A stretch of DNA of 64,000 bases from Kangiella marina (GCF_039541235.1 NZ_BAABFV010000001.1:1116001-1180000); one strand, 5' to 3'; positions 38,791 through 49,848 are shown, counted from the stretch's first letter. The notes: a model not told the origin generated them from the sequence alone. Made by a program: numbers and translations.

Positions 38791-38812
38791 AAAGGCTCCC
38801 AAAGGAGCCTTT
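38791..38812 (-). terminator. Terminator after greA
   Basis: AAAGGCTCC and GGAGCCTTT pair perfectly around a 4-nt loop, followed on the minus strand by T residues and TTATTTT. It closes the carA-carB-greA unit. Confidence 0.9.
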
Positions 38813-38834
38813 CTCTACAACATCAACAGTAGAA

Positions 38835-39317
38835 TTAGATATAAAGCACTTCTGCTACTTCATACTCCACTTTACCGCCTGGCGTTTGAATGTCTGCAAT
38901 ATCACCCTCTTCCTTGCCGATAAGGCCACGAGCGATAGGCGAGTTGATCGACAGTTTATTTTGCTTGATATCAGCTTCATCATCACCAACGATCTGGTAA
39001 CGAACTTCTGTATCTTTACCATCTTCCAAGTTAATTAAAACCACTGTCGAGCCAAAAATGATCTTACCCGTATTACTGATTTTCGTGATATCAACAATCT
39101 GAGAGTTCGAGAGTTTCGCTTCAATTTCTTGAATTCTTCCCTCGATAAACCCTTGTTGCTCACGAGCAGCGTGATATTCGGCATTCTCTTTCAAGTCACC
39201 GTGCTCACGAGCTTCAGCAATAGCAGCGACCACTTTTGGACGCTGCACTTTTTTTAGATCATTCAACTCTTCCTGCAGCTGTTCTGCGCCAGCTGCAGTC
39301 ATCGGAACTCTATTCAT
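38835..39317 (-). CDS. greA: Transcription elongation factor GreA
   Basis: Rescues backtracked RNA polymerase by stimulating transcript cleavage. The 160-aa protein has the N-terminal coiled coil with the acidic tip ([30 protein letters not shown]) and the C-terminal FKBP-like domain ([20 protein letters not shown]). Its ATG overlaps the carB TGA (ATGA), so it is coupled to carB, a common gammaproteobacterial order. Confidence 0.97.
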   Translation of the reverse strand: MNRVPMTAAGAEQLQEELNDLKKVQRPKVVAAIAEAREHGDLKENAEYHAAREQQGFIEGRIQEIEAKLSNSQIVDITKISNTGKIIFGSTVVLINLEDGKDTEVRYQIVGDDEADIKQNKLSINSPIARGLIGKEEGDIADIQTPGGKVEYEVAEVLYI

Positions 39318-42300
39318 ACCGCTTTTACCTGTTTATGTAATTCCTGAACAGAATTAATCGTGCTACGAGTATGCTCCTTCATAGCTGCACAAGACGCTAC
39401 CGCCCCAGCTAATGTTGTCGTGTAGGGTACTTTATGCTGTAACGCGCTACGACGAATTAAGAAAGAGTCAGCTATAGCCTGCTTACCTTCTGTTGTATTA
39501 ACGATATAGTCTACCTCACCATTCTTGATGTAGTCCACAATATGTGGGCGACCTTCAAACATCTTATTAATACGTTGACACGGAATTCCAGCTTCTCTAA
39601 TGGCGCGTGCAGTACCGCTGGTTGCCATCAGTTCAAAACCTTGCTCAACAAGTTTTTTCGCGACATCAATCAAGCCCGCTCGGTCCGCTTCACGCACACT
39701 AATAATGGCACGTCCTGCTAATGGAACAGTCTGACCGCTGGCACCACCCAGTTTCGCTTTGTAGAAAGCGTCACCGAATGTTTTACCAACACCCATCGCC
39801 TCACCCGTCGATTTCATTTCAGGGCCAAGAATTGGGTCAGAACCTGGGAACTTGTTGAATGGGAATACCGGCTCTTTTACTGAGAAGTAAGTTGGGATCA
39901 CTTCCTGAGTATAGCCAATTTCTTTCAACGTTTTACCCGCCATCACTGATGCAGCAATTTTAGCGAGCGGTGTTCCAGTCGCTTTTGACACGAATGGTAC
40001 GGTACGTGACGCTCTCGGGTTCACCTCAAGGATAAAAATCTTATCCCCTTGAATCGCAAACTGAGTATTCATCAAGCCACGGACTTGAAGCTCTTTCGCC
40101 ATCTTCAACATCTGATGACGCATTTCATCCTGAACTTCTTTACTCAGACTGAAAGGTGGAATCGAACATGCTGAGTCACCGGAGTGAACACCTGCTTGCT
40201 CAATGTGCTCCATAACACCGCCGATTAAGATCTGCTCGCCATCAAAAATTGCGTCGACATCAACCTCAATCGCATCATCTAAGAAGCGGTCAAGAAGCAC
40301 TGGCGACTCGTTCGAAACACTAACCGCATCATTCATATAACGACGAAGTTCTTCTTCGTTATAAACGATTTCCATGGCACGACCACCCAATACATACGAT
40401 GGACGAACCACTAGCGGGTAACCAATTTCTTCTGCTAATCGAACGCCTTCTTCCAAGTTACGAGCTGTACGGTTAGGTGGCTGCAACAAGCCAAGACGAT
40501 CAATCGCACGCTGGAAGCGCTCACGGTCTTCAGCACGGTCAATGGCGTCTGGCGATGTACCGATAATGGGTACGCCCGCAGCTTCTAATTCGCGCGCGAG
40601 CTTAAGTGGCGTTTGACCACCATAATGAACAATAACGCCTTTTGGTTTTTCAACATCTACCACCGCTAACACATCTTCTAGCGTTAGTGGCTCGAAGTAT
40701 AAACGATCAGAGGTATCGTAATCGGTTGATACCGTTTCAGGATTACAGTTGATCATGATGGTTTCATAACCGTCATCACGCATCGCAAAGGCAGCGTGTA
40801 CACAGCAGTAATCAAACTCAATACCCTGACCAATACGGTTAGGGCCGCCACCTAAAATCATGATCTTTTCACGATCGGAAGGTTCAGCTTCACACTCTTC
40901 TTCATACGTTGAGTACATATAAGCCGTACTCGTCGCAAACTCTGCCGCACACGTATCGACGCGCTTATAAACAGGCATTACGCCTAACTTTTTGCGCAGT
41001 TTACGAATTTCTTTTTCACGACAAGCGAAGATATCCGCCAAGCGTTCATCGGAGAAGCCTTTGCGTTTCACTTGACGTAACAGTTGCTCATCAAGATCCG
41101 ACAATGACTTACCTTCAAGCATTTGCTCAATCTTAATGATTTCTTCAATCTGCACCAAGAACCAACGATCAATGCCCGTTAAGTCAAAGACATCATCAAT
41201 TGTCCAACCTTTGCGGAATGCATCACCGATGTACCAAATACGATCAGTACCTGGGACACGTAAGTTTTGACGAAGCACATCAACCCATTCTTCATTGTCC
41301 ACTTCAAGCTTTGGTTCGAAACCAGCCGAGCCAACTTCCAAGCCACGTAATGCTTTTTGCATCGACTCCTGGAACGTACGGCCAATCGCCATCACTTCAC
41401 CAACAGACTTCATCTGAGTGGTCAAGGTTGCGTCTGTATTCGGGAATTTTTCAAAATTGAAGCGAGGAATCTTTGTCACGACATAGTCGATGCTTGGTTC
41501 GAACGATGCTGGAGTTTTACCGCCAGTAATTTCGTTTTGAAGCTCGTCAAGGGTGTAACCTACAGCCAGTTTCGCTGCGACCTTAGCAATTGGGAAGCCT
41601 GTGGCTTTCGAGGCAAGCGCTGATGAACGCGATACACGCGGGTTCATCTCAATAATGGTCATACGGCCATTATCTGGATTAATCGCAAACTGGACGTTTG
41701 AACCACCCGTTTCAACACCAATCTCGCGCAATACGGCCAACGACGCGTCACGCATACGCTGATATTCTTTATCCGTTAACGTCTGTGCTGGCGCTACAGT
41801 AATGGAGTCACCGGTGTGCACGCCCATAGGGTCAAAGTTTTCAATCGAGCAGATAATGATACAGTTATCGTTCTTATCACGAACCACTTCCATCTCATAC
41901 TCTTTCCAGCCGATCAACGATTCATCAATCAACAACTCATTAGTTGGCGATAAATCTAAACCGCGGTAACAAAGCTCTTCAAACTCTTCTTTGTTATAGG
42001 CGATACCACCACCCGTACCGCCCATGGTGAACGACGGACGGATAATACATGGGAAGCCCACTTCTTTTTGCACTTTCCATGCATCTTCAAGGCTTCGCGC
42101 GATATCTTGGCGCGGTTGATCCAAACCAATCTTAGCCATCGATTTAGCGAATAACTCTCGGTCTTCCGCTTTATCAATCGCTTCACGGTTTGCGCCAATC
42201 ATTTCGACGCCATGAATTTCTAGTACGCCACGAGAAGCTAAGTCTAACGCACAGTTTAATGCTGTTTGACCACCCATCGTCGGAAGGATCGCATCTGGCT

Positions 42301-42544
42301 TTTCTTTCTCGATAATTTTAGAAACAACTTCCCACTCGATTGGCTCGATATAAGTCGCGTCGGCCATATTCGGGTCAGTCATGATGGTCGCTGGGTTCGA
42401 GTTAACCAAAATAACTCGATAACCCTCTTCTCTTAGCGCTTTACAGGCTTGAGCACCTGAATAATCGAACTCACAAGCCTGACCAATAATGATTGGGCCA
42501 GCGCCTAAAATTAAGATGCTTTTTATATCAGTACGTTTTGGCAT
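39314..42544 (-). CDS. carB: Carbamoyl-phosphate synthase large subunit
   Basis: Makes carbamoyl phosphate for arginine and pyrimidines. The 1076-aa protein has the duplicated ATP-grasp halves: the first starts [27 protein letters not shown], the second [25 protein letters not shown]. The C-terminal MGS-like allosteric domain follows ([17 protein letters not shown]), the usual site for UMP and ornithine. It lies 15 nt downstream of carA. Confidence 0.98.
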   Translation of the reverse strand: MPKRTDIKSILILGAGPIIIGQACEFDYSGAQACKALREEGYRVILVNSNPATIMTDPNMADATYIEPIEWEVVSKIIEKEKPDAILPTMGGQTALNCALDLASRGVLEIHGVEMIGANREAIDKAEDRELFAKSMAKIGLDQPRQDIARSLEDAWKVQKEVGFPCIIRPSFTMGGTGGGIAYNKEEFEELCYRGLDLSPTNELLIDESLIGWKEYEMEVVRDKNDNCIIICSIENFDPMGVHTGDSITVAPAQTLTDKEYQRMRDASLAVLREIGVETGGSNVQFAINPDNGRMTIIEMNPRVSRSSALASKATGFPIAKVAAKLAVGYTLDELQNEITGGKTPASFEPSIDYVVTKIPRFNFEKFPNTDATLTTQMKSVGEVMAIGRTFQESMQKALRGLEVGSAGFEPKLEVDNEEWVDVLRQNLRVPGTDRIWYIGDAFRKGWTIDDVFDLTGIDRWFLVQIEEIIKIEQMLEGKSLSDLDEQLLRQVKRKGFSDERLADIFACREKEIRKLRKKLGVMPVYKRVDTCAAEFATSTAYMYSTYEEECEAEPSDREKIMILGGGPNRIGQGIEFDYCCVHAAFAMRDDGYETIMINCNPETVSTDYDTSDRLYFEPLTLEDVLAVVDVEKPKGVIVHYGGQTPLKLARELEAAGVPIIGTSPDAIDRAEDRERFQRAIDRLGLLQPPNRTARNLEEGVRLAEEIGYPLVVRPSYVLGGRAMEIVYNEEELRRYMNDAVSVSNESPVLLDRFLDDAIEVDVDAIFDGEQILIGGVMEHIEQAGVHSGDSACSIPPFSLSKEVQDEMRHQMLKMAKELQVRGLMNTQFAIQGDKIFILEVNPRASRTVPFVSKATGTPLAKIAASVMAGKTLKEIGYTQEVIPTYFSVKEPVFPFNKFPGSDPILGPEMKSTGEAMGVGKTFGDAFYKAKLGGASGQTVPLAGRAIISVREADRAGLIDVAKKLVEQGFELMATSGTARAIREAGIPCQRINKMFEGRPHIVDYIKNGEVDYIVNTTEGKQAIADSFLIRRSALQHKVPYTTTLAGAVASCAAMKEHTRSTINSVQELHKQVKAV

Positions 42545-42559
42545 ATTCTGTTTTCTCTC

Positions 42560-43720
42560 CTAGGCTTTTGCTTGTTCCATTAACTCAATGAAATGATCGA
42601 ACAATGGCGATGCATCGTTTGGGCCTGGGCTTGCTTCAGGGTGACCCTGGAAGCTGAAAGCTGGCTTATCGGTACGATGGATGCCTTGTAGAGAATCGTC
42701 AAACAAAGAACGATGCGTTGCTTTAAGAGTATCTGGCAACGACTTTTCGTCAACCGCAAAACCGTGGTTTTGGCTTGTGATCATGACGCGGTCATTGTCC
42801 AGTATCTTCACAGGATGGTTAGCACCATGATGACCGAACTTCATTTTGATACTTTTCGCGCCACTCGCTAGTGCTAATAACTGATGCCCTAGACAAATAC
42901 CAAAAACTGGGACATCGGTTTCTAAAATATCTTGAATCGCCTTAATCGCATAATCACATGGCTCTGGGTCACCCGGGCCATTAGATAAGAAAACCCCGTC
43001 AGGGTTCATGGCTAAAACGTCTTTAGCTGGCGTCTGTGCTGGCACAACGGTTAAGTCACAACCGCGATCGGCGAGCATCCGTAGGATATTTTTCTTCACA
43101 CCATAATCGTAAGCAACGACTTTGAACTTCGGATTTTCAAGCTCACCGTAACCATCGACGAGATCCCAGCTGGTTTGCTTCCACGTGTATTGCTCTTTCG
43201 CGCAAACCTCTTTCGCAAGGTCCATCCCTTTCAGACCAGGGAAACTTTTGGCAAGCTCTAGAGCTTTCGCTTCATCAATGTCGCCTGCGATAATACACCC
43301 ACTCTGAGCACCTTTATCTCTCAATATTCGAGTTAGGCGGCGTGTATCGATATCAGCAATCGCGACTTTCTTTGTGCGTTTTAAATAATCACTTAACGAC
43401 TCTTCGCTACGCCAGTTGCTATGAAGCAATGGCAAATCACGAATAATCAAACCTTCAGCCCATACTTGATCAGACTCAACATCTTCGCTGTTGATTCCAG
43501 TATTACCAATATGAGGATAAGTTAGCGTAACGATTTGTTTAGCGTATGAAGGGTCAGTTAATATCTCTTGATAACCAGTCATGGCCGTGTTGAAAACCAC
43601 CTCTCCGACAGCTTGTCCATCAAAACCAATTGATGAACCATGGAACACGCTACCGTCTTCGAGAACTAAAATGGCGGGTTGCAGACTTGAAAGTAGCTGC
43701 TGAGACTCTTGTGTTGGCAA
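42560..43720 (-). CDS. carA: Carbamoyl-phosphate synthase small subunit
   Basis: Glutaminase subunit supplying ammonia to CarB. The 386-aa protein has the CarA N-terminal domain ([16 protein letters not shown]) and a class I glutamine amidotransferase domain with the nucleophile in [13 protein letters not shown] and the catalytic [10 protein letters not shown]. The start is TTG with GGAGG 6 nt upstream; no ATG precedes the conserved core. Over 300 nt of leader lie between it and the candidate sRNA upstream. Confidence 0.96.
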   Translation of the reverse strand: MPTQESQQLLSSLQPAILVLEDGSVFHGSSIGFDGQAVGEVVFNTAMTGYQEILTDPSYAKQIVTLTYPHIGNTGINSEDVESDQVWAEGLIIRDLPLLHSNWRSEESLSDYLKRTKKVAIADIDTRRLTRILRDKGAQSGCIIAGDIDEAKALELAKSFPGLKGMDLAKEVCAKEQYTWKQTSWDLVDGYGELENPKFKVVAYDYGVKKNILRMLADRGCDLTVVPAQTPAKDVLAMNPDGVFLSNGPGDPEPCDYAIKAIQDILETDVPVFGICLGHQLLALASGAKSIKMKFGHHGANHPVKILDNDRVMITSQNHGFAVDEKSLPDTLKATHRSLFDDSLQGIHRTDKPAFSFQGHPEASPGPNDASPLFDHFIELMEQAKA

Positions 43721-44029
43721 AGAAACCTCCGTTTTTTAGGCGCAAAAAAATCGGATTCATTCAGGGCTTAATAGCTTAAAAACCCCATTGACTCCGCACA
43801 TTTTTTACAAGAAAGACAAAAATTCGGCAAATTCCGTGTATTGTAAGGGATCACTCTTTTTATGTCTACGAGAGTTCCTTAACAATCGACAAATTAAGCC
43901 TTCTAACTGCCTTAAACCAACGAAGCGTTATTGATTGTCTCGGTCACAAGGTTTAGGTTAGGGGGTGACTTAAAGGTAAATTGAAAGCCATCGAAAGTGA
44001 AATACCGTAAGTCCCGAATTACAGACATG
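43721..44029. other. carA leader region, no gene seen
   Basis: 309 nt without a supported ORF. It should hold the carAB promoter(s). I could not identify an arginine or pyrimidine operator by eye. Confidence 0.4.
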
Positions 44030-44176
44030 AAAAAGGGCGGTAATCCCGCCCATTTTCGAGTGGCCTCATGCCTCTTTCAAGTGCTCCCTGCTACTTCCTT
44101 GTTTCACCAACTCCCTCGGCTAATATTCCTTGTGTGCATCCCTTGCACAAACACCACTCTACTCTTTTCTAGGACA
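44030..44176 (-). ncRNA. Candidate Csr/Rsm-type regulatory RNA
   Basis: A ~147-nt minus-strand element. A TATATT at 44187-44182 is a possible -10. The 5' GAGTGG (44159-44154) pairs with 3' CCACTC (44063-44058), closing the molecule. Inside are GGA motifs at 44139-44141, 44127-44129, 44112-44114, 44096-44098 and 44085-44087, most as A(G)GGA; the first sits in the loop of a perfect hairpin TGTGCA-AGGGA-TGCACA, the classic CsrA/RsmA site. A sixth GGA is in the loop of the terminator GGGCGG-GATTA-CCGCCC followed by five T. This architecture is that of RsmX/Y/Z- and CsrB-type sponge RNAs. Ends are inferred. It could alternatively act as a terminated leader for carA. Confidence 0.65.
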
Positions 44177-44382
44177 AGAACAATATAGGCCACCCGGTAT
44201 ACCTATTTGACTTAAATCTAAAAACCCTGCAAAAACAATGCACTAATCTTAACAGTAAGTATAAAAATACCGATCTCGCGTGCGATTTCTCGACTAGGAT
44301 TACATCTTCTTACGATATTTCTTACAAATAGAATGGACGATCTCTCAAGCCTAATGCAAGGCAGCATCACGCTGTTTTATCA
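44177..44382. other. Region upstream of the candidate sRNA
   Basis: 206 nt without a gene. It should hold the sRNA promoter. A TGTAAG half-site (minus strand, 44336-44331) resembles half of the GacA-type upstream box, but the expected CTTACA partner is absent. Confidence 0.3.
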
Positions 44383-45189
44383 TCACTCCAGACCCAACAC
44401 TTGCTGCATCGTATATAAGCCAGCGGGCTGAGCTTTTAGCCACTTAGCTGCAACCACCGCACCGCTAGCGAAACATTGACGCGACTGAGCTTCATGCCTT
44501 AGGGTCACCATCTCACCGTTCAAGGCAAACACCACGTCATGAGTACCAATAATATCGCCTGCTCGCATCACCGAAAATCCAACCTCCCCATCCTGCCGAG
44601 GCGAGTCGCCGTGACGTGCCCACTGTGCAATATCTTTAAGCGCTTGTCCTTTCTCTTGCGCTACTGCTTCACCAAGCGCCAGCGCCGTCCCCGACGGAGC
44701 ATCTTTTTTATGCTTATGATGCGCTTCAAAGACTTCAATGTCGGCCTTATCACCCATCAGCTTCGTCGCTTGCTTGACTAAGCCTATCAAGCTATTTACG
44801 CCAACCGAATAATTCGCCGCCAACACAATCGGGATCTGTTTTGCCGCTTGTTCAATCCGTTCCAACTGAGAATCTGAATAGCCGGTGGTTCCAATGACTA
44901 CTGGCGTTTTGCTAGTGACGGCTTGCTCTAGACTCTGTATCGAGTAATCCGGCAGACTAAAGTCGATTAAAACCGCGTCGTTACTCAACAGTCTCGCCAA
45001 GTCATCGCTAATCAGTATATTGTGAGGTTCTGAGCCGATTAGGTAGGCGATATCACTGCCCACCATTGGATGACCCGCTCGTGCCACAGCCCCCGTCAAA
45101 GTTACTTCCTTATCCGAAACCGTAGCTTGCAGTAACTCTTTCCCCATACGCCCAGTGGCGGCATTAATAATAATGTGTGTTTTAGCCAT
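44383..45189 (-). CDS. dapB: 4-hydroxy-tetrahydrodipicolinate reductase
   Basis: NAD(P)H reductase of the lysine/diaminopimelate pathway. The 268-aa protein has the nucleotide motif INAATGRMGKELL, VIGTTGYSD, the catalytic EAHHKHKKDAPSGTAL and the C-terminal SRQCFASGAVVAAKWL. It follows tesA by 23 nt on the same strand. Confidence 0.96.
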   Translation of the reverse strand: MAKTHIIINAATGRMGKELLQATVSDKEVTLTGAVARAGHPMVGSDIAYLIGSEPHNILISDDLARLLSNDAVLIDFSLPDYSIQSLEQAVTSKTPVVIGTTGYSDSQLERIEQAAKQIPIVLAANYSVGVNSLIGLVKQATKLMGDKADIEVFEAHHKHKKDAPSGTALALGEAVAQEKGQALKDIAQWARHGDSPRQDGEVGFSVMRAGDIIGTHDVVFALNGEMVTLRHEAQSRQCFASGAVVAAKWLKAQPAGLYTMQQVLGLE

Positions 45190-45212
45190 GTGTATTCGTC
45201 TTTTTTAAATTT

Positions 45213-45833
45213 CTATAGTGCGCCCTGCTCTTGCAGTAGCGCATAAATTCGTTCAGCCAGTTTTTGATAGCCAGCACTATTAAGGTGAATGGAATCCGAC
45301 TTGAGGGATCTTGTCTTCAAAAGTTTTGACATGATTTCACCGTCATAGACCACATTATATTCTTCAGCCAGCTGATCATAAAAGTCCGCAGAATCCGAAA
45401 ACAAATTCTTTTCCGGGATACCCAGCATTACAACCTCAGCACCGGACAACCGAATCATTTGAATCATTTGCGCTAGATTGGACTTTGCTTGGGCATGGCT
45501 CATGTTTCGCAAGATATCATTGCCACCTTCCATCAAAATCACTAAGTCTGGCTCATGGGTTCCCAAGACTATCGGCAACCGAGTTACCCCCTCTACCGTT
45601 GTCTCGCCAGAAACACCTTCATTGATGACCCGTAATCCTGACAACTCGGCGAGTACCTGAGGATAAGCACTGTCCCGCGAAGCACCGACACCATCAGTCA
45701 GGCTATCGCCAAAAGCTAGAATCACCCCATCACTCGGCAGCGGGGTTAGTTTCGCTTCATCACCACAAGCCACGAGTAATAACGCCAATCCAGCATAAAG
45801 TGCTACTTTTAGTTGTACCAATAACCTTTTCAT
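45213..45833 (-). CDS. tesA: SGNH-hydrolase-type esterase / thioesterase I
   Basis: A 206-aa periplasmic lipase/thioesterase-like hydrolase. The signal peptide ends LLLVACG, a lipobox, so it is probably a lipoprotein. SGNH blocks are FGDSLTDGVGA (Ser), VSGETT (Gly), EGGNDILRN (Asn) and SDSIHLNSAGYQ (Asp, His), closely like E. coli TesA. It stands between the dnaJ terminator and dapB. Confidence 0.88.
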   Translation of the reverse strand: MKRLLVQLKVALYAGLALLLVACGDEAKLTPLPSDGVILAFGDSLTDGVGASRDSAYPQVLAELSGLRVINEGVSGETTVEGVTRLPIVLGTHEPDLVILMEGGNDILRNMSHAQAKSNLAQMIQMIRLSGAEVVMLGIPEKNLFSDSADFYDQLAEEYNVVYDGEIMSKLLKTRSLKSDSIHLNSAGYQKLAERIYALLQEQGAL

Positions 45834-45898
45834 CTATTGCCTTTTGCAGGGTATCTTTGTGCTTATGAGCATAAATCTTTTTTCCGCTAAATACAAAA

Positions 45899-45920
45899 AA
45901 GCCCGCGGCAAGGCGGGCTT
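45899..45920 (-). terminator. Terminator after dnaJ
   Basis: AAGCCCGC and GCGGGCTT pair around a 6-nt loop, followed on the minus strand by T residues. It lies 19 nt after the dnaJ stop. Confidence 0.9.
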
Positions 45921-45938
45921 CATAAAAATCACTCTGGG

Positions 45939-47090
45939 TTAACCTGTCATGGTATCCCAAAACTTCTTCACCCCATCAAACCAAGAGCTTTGTTTCGGGC
46001 TATTTTTACCATCAGAGTCATCGACAGTCTGCTGGAACTCTTCCAACAGCTCTTTCTGTTTTTTGCTCAGCTTTACGGGCGTTTCAACAATAACACGGCA
46101 CAGTAAATCTCCGACCATACTACTGCGAACACCTTTAACACCTTTACCTTTCATCCGGAACAGACGACCGGTTTGCGTTTCCGCAGGAATGGTTAGCGAC
46201 ACTTTGCCATCCAAAGTCGGTACGTCTAACTTTCCGCCCAGAGCCGCAGTGACAAAGCTCAATGGCATTTCACAGTAAAGGTTCACACCATCACGCTTGA
46301 AAATCGAATGCTCTTTAACGTAAACCTGCACATACAGATCACCCGTTACCGCTCCAGGGCCTCCGGCTTCACCTTCACCGGTCAATCGGACGCGCATGCC
46401 ATCATCGATGCCTGCCGGAATGGTGACTTTCAATTCTTTCGTTTTATGCACACGACCTTGGCCATGGCAATCATCACAAGGATCTTTAATCATTTGCCCC
46501 GTGCCTTGGCAGTCAGGACATGTCTGCTGAACCGAGAAGAACCCTTGGCTCATGCGTACAGCACCTTGACCAGCACAAGTACTACAGGTTGTCGTGCCCG
46601 AACCAGGCTTAGCACCATCACCATCGCACGTATCGCAGTTAACGTAGGTCGGAACTTTAATTTCTTTCTCGACGCCTTTAACCGCTTCTTCTAGGCTAAT
46701 CTCTAGGTTGTACTGAAGGTCGTTACCACGAGCTTGGCGTCTACCGCCTCCACCACGACGGCCTCCGCCGCCGCCACCAAAGATGTCACCAAAAATATCA
46801 CCAAATATGTCATTAAAGTCGCCGCCGCCACCAAAGCCGCCAGCGCCTCCGCCACCCATATTGGCATCCACACCAGCATGACCGTACTGATCATACATTT
46901 GACGTTTTTGTGGATCGCTCAAGACTTCATAAGCTTCTTTAGCTTCTTTAAAGCGCTGTTCAGCTGCTTCATCACCTGGGTTGCGATCTGGATGATTTTT
47001 CATTGCCAAGCGTCGATAAGCCTTTTTTAACTCAGGCTTTTCAGCGCCTTTCGACACACCCAATACTTCGTAATAATCGCGTTTCGACAT
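45939..47090 (-). CDS. dnaJ: Chaperone protein DnaJ
   Basis: Hsp40 co-chaperone of DnaK, 383 aa. J-domain with HPD ([16 protein letters not shown]); a Gly/Phe-rich linker from about residue 75 to 115; four zinc-binding CxxCxGxG repeats ([32 protein letters not shown]); and the C-terminal substrate-binding domains. It is separated from dnaK by 218 nt containing a hairpin and a repeat element. Confidence 0.97.
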   Translation of the reverse strand: MSKRDYYEVLGVSKGAEKPELKKAYRRLAMKNHPDRNPGDEAAEQRFKEAKEAYEVLSDPQKRQMYDQYGHAGVDANMGGGGAGGFGGGGDFNDIFGDIFGDIFGGGGGGRRGGGGRRQARGNDLQYNLEISLEEAVKGVEKEIKVPTYVNCDTCDGDGAKPGSGTTTCSTCAGQGAVRMSQGFFSVQQTCPDCQGTGQMIKDPCDDCHGQGRVHKTKELKVTIPAGIDDGMRVRLTGEGEAGGPGAVTGDLYVQVYVKEHSIFKRDGVNLYCEMPLSFVTAALGGKLDVPTLDGKVSLTIPAETQTGRLFRMKGKGVKGVRSSMVGDLLCRVIVETPVKLSKKQKELLEEFQQTVDDSDGKNSPKQSSWFDGVKKFWDTMTG

Positions 47091-47125
47091 AATTAGCTAC
47101 TTTTTCTTAAACCTTTTTTAACCGC

Positions 47126-47151
47126 AAACGCAGGAATCAAATCCTGCGTTT
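47126..47151. repeat. Hairpin in the dnaK-dnaJ gap
   Basis: AAACGCAGGA and TCCTGCGTTT form a perfect 10-bp stem with a 6-nt loop. No direct T-run follows on the minus strand, so it may process or attenuate the dnaK-dnaJ transcript rather than end it. Confidence 0.5.
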
Positions 47152-47206
47152 ACCTTTTCTTCTACCACTGAATAAATCTAGAAGTGGTTATTCCATCTAA
47201 GGCAGG

Positions 47207-47310
47207 AAATTTTTGTTCTGACGAGGCGTAACGCATATCGAGGAACGGAGTGCACTATTGTGTGCATGAGTACCGCAGTATGCGTTACAACAAAGTCAGA
47301 GCGAAAATTT
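47207..47310. repeat. Interspersed hairpin repeat, copy A
   Basis: About 104 nt folding end to end. AAATTTTTGTTCTGAC (47207-47222) pairs nearly perfectly with GTCAGAGCGAAAATTT (47295-47310); an inner CGTAACGCATA/TATGCGTTAC pair and a central AGTGCAC/GTGTGCAT hairpin follow. It shares GGAG...ATGAGT...AACAAAG with copies at 51470 and 58239. The right end includes the dnaK stop codon. Confidence 0.7.
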
Positions 47311-49252
47311 ATGACTTAGACTTATCGTCCTTTACCTCTTCAAACTCAGCGTCAACCACATCGTCGCCAGAATTTTTAGAGTCACTAGACGCTTGCTCGC
47401 CGCCTGGCTGTTGACCAGCTTCCGCTTGCTGCTGTGCGTTAGCATACATACGCTCAGCCATCTTCGCAGACGCTTGGCTCAAGGCTTCAGTCTTAGCTTT
47501 AATATCGTCTAAGTCGTCACCTTTAATCGCTTCTTCAAGCTCGTTAGCCGCCACTTCAATCGCTTCTTTCTCACCGTCTTCGAAGGTGATGCTATCGTCG
47601 TCTAGCGACTTACGTGAAGCGTGAACTAGGCCATCCGCTTGGTTACGAGCTTCAACCAGCTCTTGGAACTTCTTATCTTCTTCAGCGTGAGCCTCAGCAT
47701 CTTTAATCATTTGATCGATTTCATCATCGCTCAAACCTGAAGAGGCTTTAATCTGAATCGATTGCTCTTTGCCCGTCGCTTTATCTTTCGCCGAAACGTG
47801 CATGATACCGTTAGCATCGATGTCAAACGTTACTTCAATTTGAGGCGTACCGCGTGGTGCTGGTGGAATATCCGCTAAGTCGAAACGACCCAGTGATTTA
47901 TTCTGCGCAGCCATCTTACGCTCACCCTGAAGTACGTGAACCGTTACTGCAGTCTGATTATCTTCAGCTGTTGAGAAGGTTTGCGATGCCTTAGTTGGAA
48001 TCGTGGTATTTTTGTCAATCAGCGGAGTCATCACCTGACCCATCGTTTCGATACCAAGCGTTAATGGCGTTACGTCCAATAGAAGAACGTCTTTGACGTC
48101 ACCGCCTAATACCGCACCTTGAATCGCCGCACCGACTGCTACCGCTTCATCAGGGTTAACGTCTTTACGTGCATCTTTGCCGAAGAAGCCAGACACTGCT
48201 TCTTGTACCTTAGGCATACGTGTTTGACCACCAACCAAGATGACATCATCAATCTCAGACGTAGAAACACCTGCGTCTTTTAGTGCTTGCTTCACTGGCT
48301 CAAGCGTACGCTCAACCAAGTCTTCAACCAATGCTTCTAATTTAGCACGAGTTAGCTTGATGTTAAGGTGCTTAGGACCTGTAGAGTCAGCAGTAATGTA
48401 CGGCAAGTTGACTTCTGTCTGGCTGCTTGAAGACAATTCGATCTTCGCTTTCTCACCAGCTTCTTTCAAACGTTGCATTGCTAATGCGTCGCCTTTAAGG
48501 TCGATACCTGACTCTTTCTTAAACTCAGATGCCAAGTATTCGATAACGCGCATATCGAAATCTTCACCACCAAGGAATGTATCACCGTTAGTAGAAAGTA
48601 CTTCGAAGGTGTGCTCACCATCGACTTCTGCGATTTCGATGATAGAGATATCGAAGGTACCACCACCAAGGTCATAAACCGCAATCGTGCGATCGCCACG
48701 CTCTTTGTCCATACCGTAGGCTAATGCTGCCGCTGTTGGCTCGTTAATAATACGCTTTACATCAAGACCAGCGATACGACCAGCATCTTTAGTCGCCTGA
48801 CGCTGAGAATCGTTGAAGTATGCAGGAACCGTAATCACGGCTTCTTTAACTTCTTCACCAAGGAAGTCTTCTGCTGTTTTCTTCATCTTTTTTAAGATCT
48901 CAGCAGACACCTGTGGCGGCGCCATTTTCTTGTCGTTAACTTGTACCCAAGCGTCACCATTGTCCGCTTCGATAATTTTGTACGGAACCATACCGGCATC
49001 TTTTTGCACGACTTTGTCTTTGAACTTGCGTCCAATCAAACGCTTAATCGCGTACAAAGTGTTTTCAGGGTTAGTTACCGCCTGACGCTTCGCAGACTGA
49101 CCGACCAAAGTTTCACCGTCTTCGGTGTAAGCGATGATTGATGGGGTTGTGCGTGCGCCTTCCGCGTTTTCAATAACGCGAGCTTTGTCACCGTCTAAAA
49201 CGGCAACACATGAATTTGTTGTACCTAAATCAATTCCAATAATTTTGGCCAT
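47309..49252 (-). CDS. dnaK: Chaperone protein DnaK
   Basis: Hsp70 chaperone of 647 aa. Starts [20 protein letters not shown]; the nucleotide-binding domain has the phosphate-2 loop [11 protein letters not shown] and VGGQTRMP; the linker [12 protein letters not shown] leads into the substrate-binding domain, and the tail ends [17 protein letters not shown]. Upstream is a good heat-shock promoter. hrcA and grpE lie 2-4 kb away rather than adjacent. Confidence 0.98.
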   Translation of the reverse strand: MAKIIGIDLGTTNSCVAVLDGDKARVIENAEGARTTPSIIAYTEDGETLVGQSAKRQAVTNPENTLYAIKRLIGRKFKDKVVQKDAGMVPYKIIEADNGDAWVQVNDKKMAPPQVSAEILKKMKKTAEDFLGEEVKEAVITVPAYFNDSQRQATKDAGRIAGLDVKRIINEPTAAALAYGMDKERGDRTIAVYDLGGGTFDISIIEIAEVDGEHTFEVLSTNGDTFLGGEDFDMRVIEYLASEFKKESGIDLKGDALAMQRLKEAGEKAKIELSSSSQTEVNLPYITADSTGPKHLNIKLTRAKLEALVEDLVERTLEPVKQALKDAGVSTSEIDDVILVGGQTRMPKVQEAVSGFFGKDARKDVNPDEAVAVGAAIQGAVLGGDVKDVLLLDVTPLTLGIETMGQVMTPLIDKNTTIPTKASQTFSTAEDNQTAVTVHVLQGERKMAAQNKSLGRFDLADIPPAPRGTPQIEVTFDIDANGIMHVSAKDKATGKEQSIQIKASSGLSDDEIDQMIKDAEAHAEEDKKFQELVEARNQADGLVHASRKSLDDDSITFEDGEKEAIEVAANELEEAIKGDDLDDIKAKTEALSQASAKMAERMYANAQQQAEAGQQPGGEQASSDSKNSGDDVVDAEFEEVKDDKSKS

Positions 49253-49291
49253 GTTATCACTCCAAAAGGGTCTTTAAATCTTGCTTGTAGC

Positions 49292-49322
49292 TTATGTGGG
49301 GGCTGGGTTTAGGAGATCAACC
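49292..49322 (-). promoter_or_regulatory. Putative RpoH heat-shock promoter of dnaK
   Basis: On the minus strand GGTTGATC (49322-49315) and CCCCACAT (49301-49294) are 13 nt apart, close to the sigma-32 consensus CTTGAAA-N(11-16)-CCCCATnT. Transcription would begin about 35 nt before the dnaK ATG. Confidence 0.6.
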
Positions 49323-49358
49323 CCTTAAACTTACTTTTTTTAAGGTTACTTATTGCTC

Positions 49359-49379
49359 TTATCAATTGAGCAGTGATAA
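49359..49379. promoter_or_regulatory. TTATCA-N9-TGATAA inverted repeat upstream of dnaK
   Basis: A perfect 6-bp inverted repeat with a 9-nt spacer, the same spacing as the HrcA operator CIRCE (TTAGCACTC-N9-GAGTGCTAA). Half-site matches are partial, so binding by HrcA is only a possibility. Confidence 0.3.
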
Positions 49380-49454
49380 CCCACTTAGCCTGCAATATTG
49401 GTTTAAGTGACAGTATTTCAAGGGCGCAGCAGTAAATATCTCAGAAATAAAAAA

Positions 49455-49474
49455 AGCCGACCCGAGGGCCGGCT
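49455..49474 (-). terminator. Terminator after the small Cys-protein gene
   Basis: On the minus strand AGCCGGCCC pairs with GGGTCGGCT (one G-T wobble) and is followed by seven T residues. It ends transcripts from 49564-49848. Confidence 0.85.
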
Positions 49475-49563
49475 AGAGTCACTTTACTTTTTTGGGGGTT
49501 ATGTCTTCACTGTAGGGGGATACAGAGAAGTGATTTTCTCAAACAGATCTCAACAGCTGGTAA

Positions 49564-49848
49564 CTACTGCATTGCACGGCAAGATTGGTTCGCCTTGCTT
49601 TTAATCTGCTGAATCTTAGCCATATCACCAGATTTCTTAGCGTCTACCAGAGCTTGATAGTCCGTCTGTTCAACGACACACTGGCATCGTTCCTGCTGCT
49701 TGCTTTGAACTTCTTCAGGGAGTTGCTTCGGTTGACGCTCACAGGCCTGAAGATCTTGCTGCTTCATAACTTTAGCTTCGTTGGCTACTGCGCTTCCTGC
49801 AAAAGCAAATGTTAGTAAGGCCGTTAAAGTGAATAGTGTCTTTTTCAT
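49564..49848 (-). CDS. Small periplasmic Cys protein, paralogue 1
   Basis: A 94-aa protein with signal peptide MKKTLFTLTALLTFAFAGSAVA. The mature part has cysteines in LQACERQ, RCQCVVEQTDY and the near-terminal SCRAMQ, plus the core DYQALVDAKKSGDMAKIQQIK. The same layout recurs in the next gene, 71 nt away. AAGGTGATG precedes ATG 49848; two earlier in-frame starts are less well spaced. No family recognised. Confidence 0.65.
   Translation of the reverse strand: MKKTLFTLTALLTFAFAGSAVANEAKVMKQQDLQACERQPKQLPEEVQSKQQERCQCVVEQTDYQALVDAKKSGDMAKIQQIKSKANQSCRAMQ

Noticed and set aside
44031-44056. Plus-strand use of the terminator hairpin
   Set aside because: The longer T-run and the GGA-rich RNA are on the minus strand; nothing on the plus strand leads into it.
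44325-44345. GacA-type upstream box for the candidate sRNA
   Set aside because: Only the TGTAAG half is present; the second half reads CGTAAG instead of CTTACA.
46308-47030. Long plus-strand ORFs opposite dnaJ
   Set aside because: Low-complexity shadows of the Gly-rich and zinc-finger regions of dnaJ.
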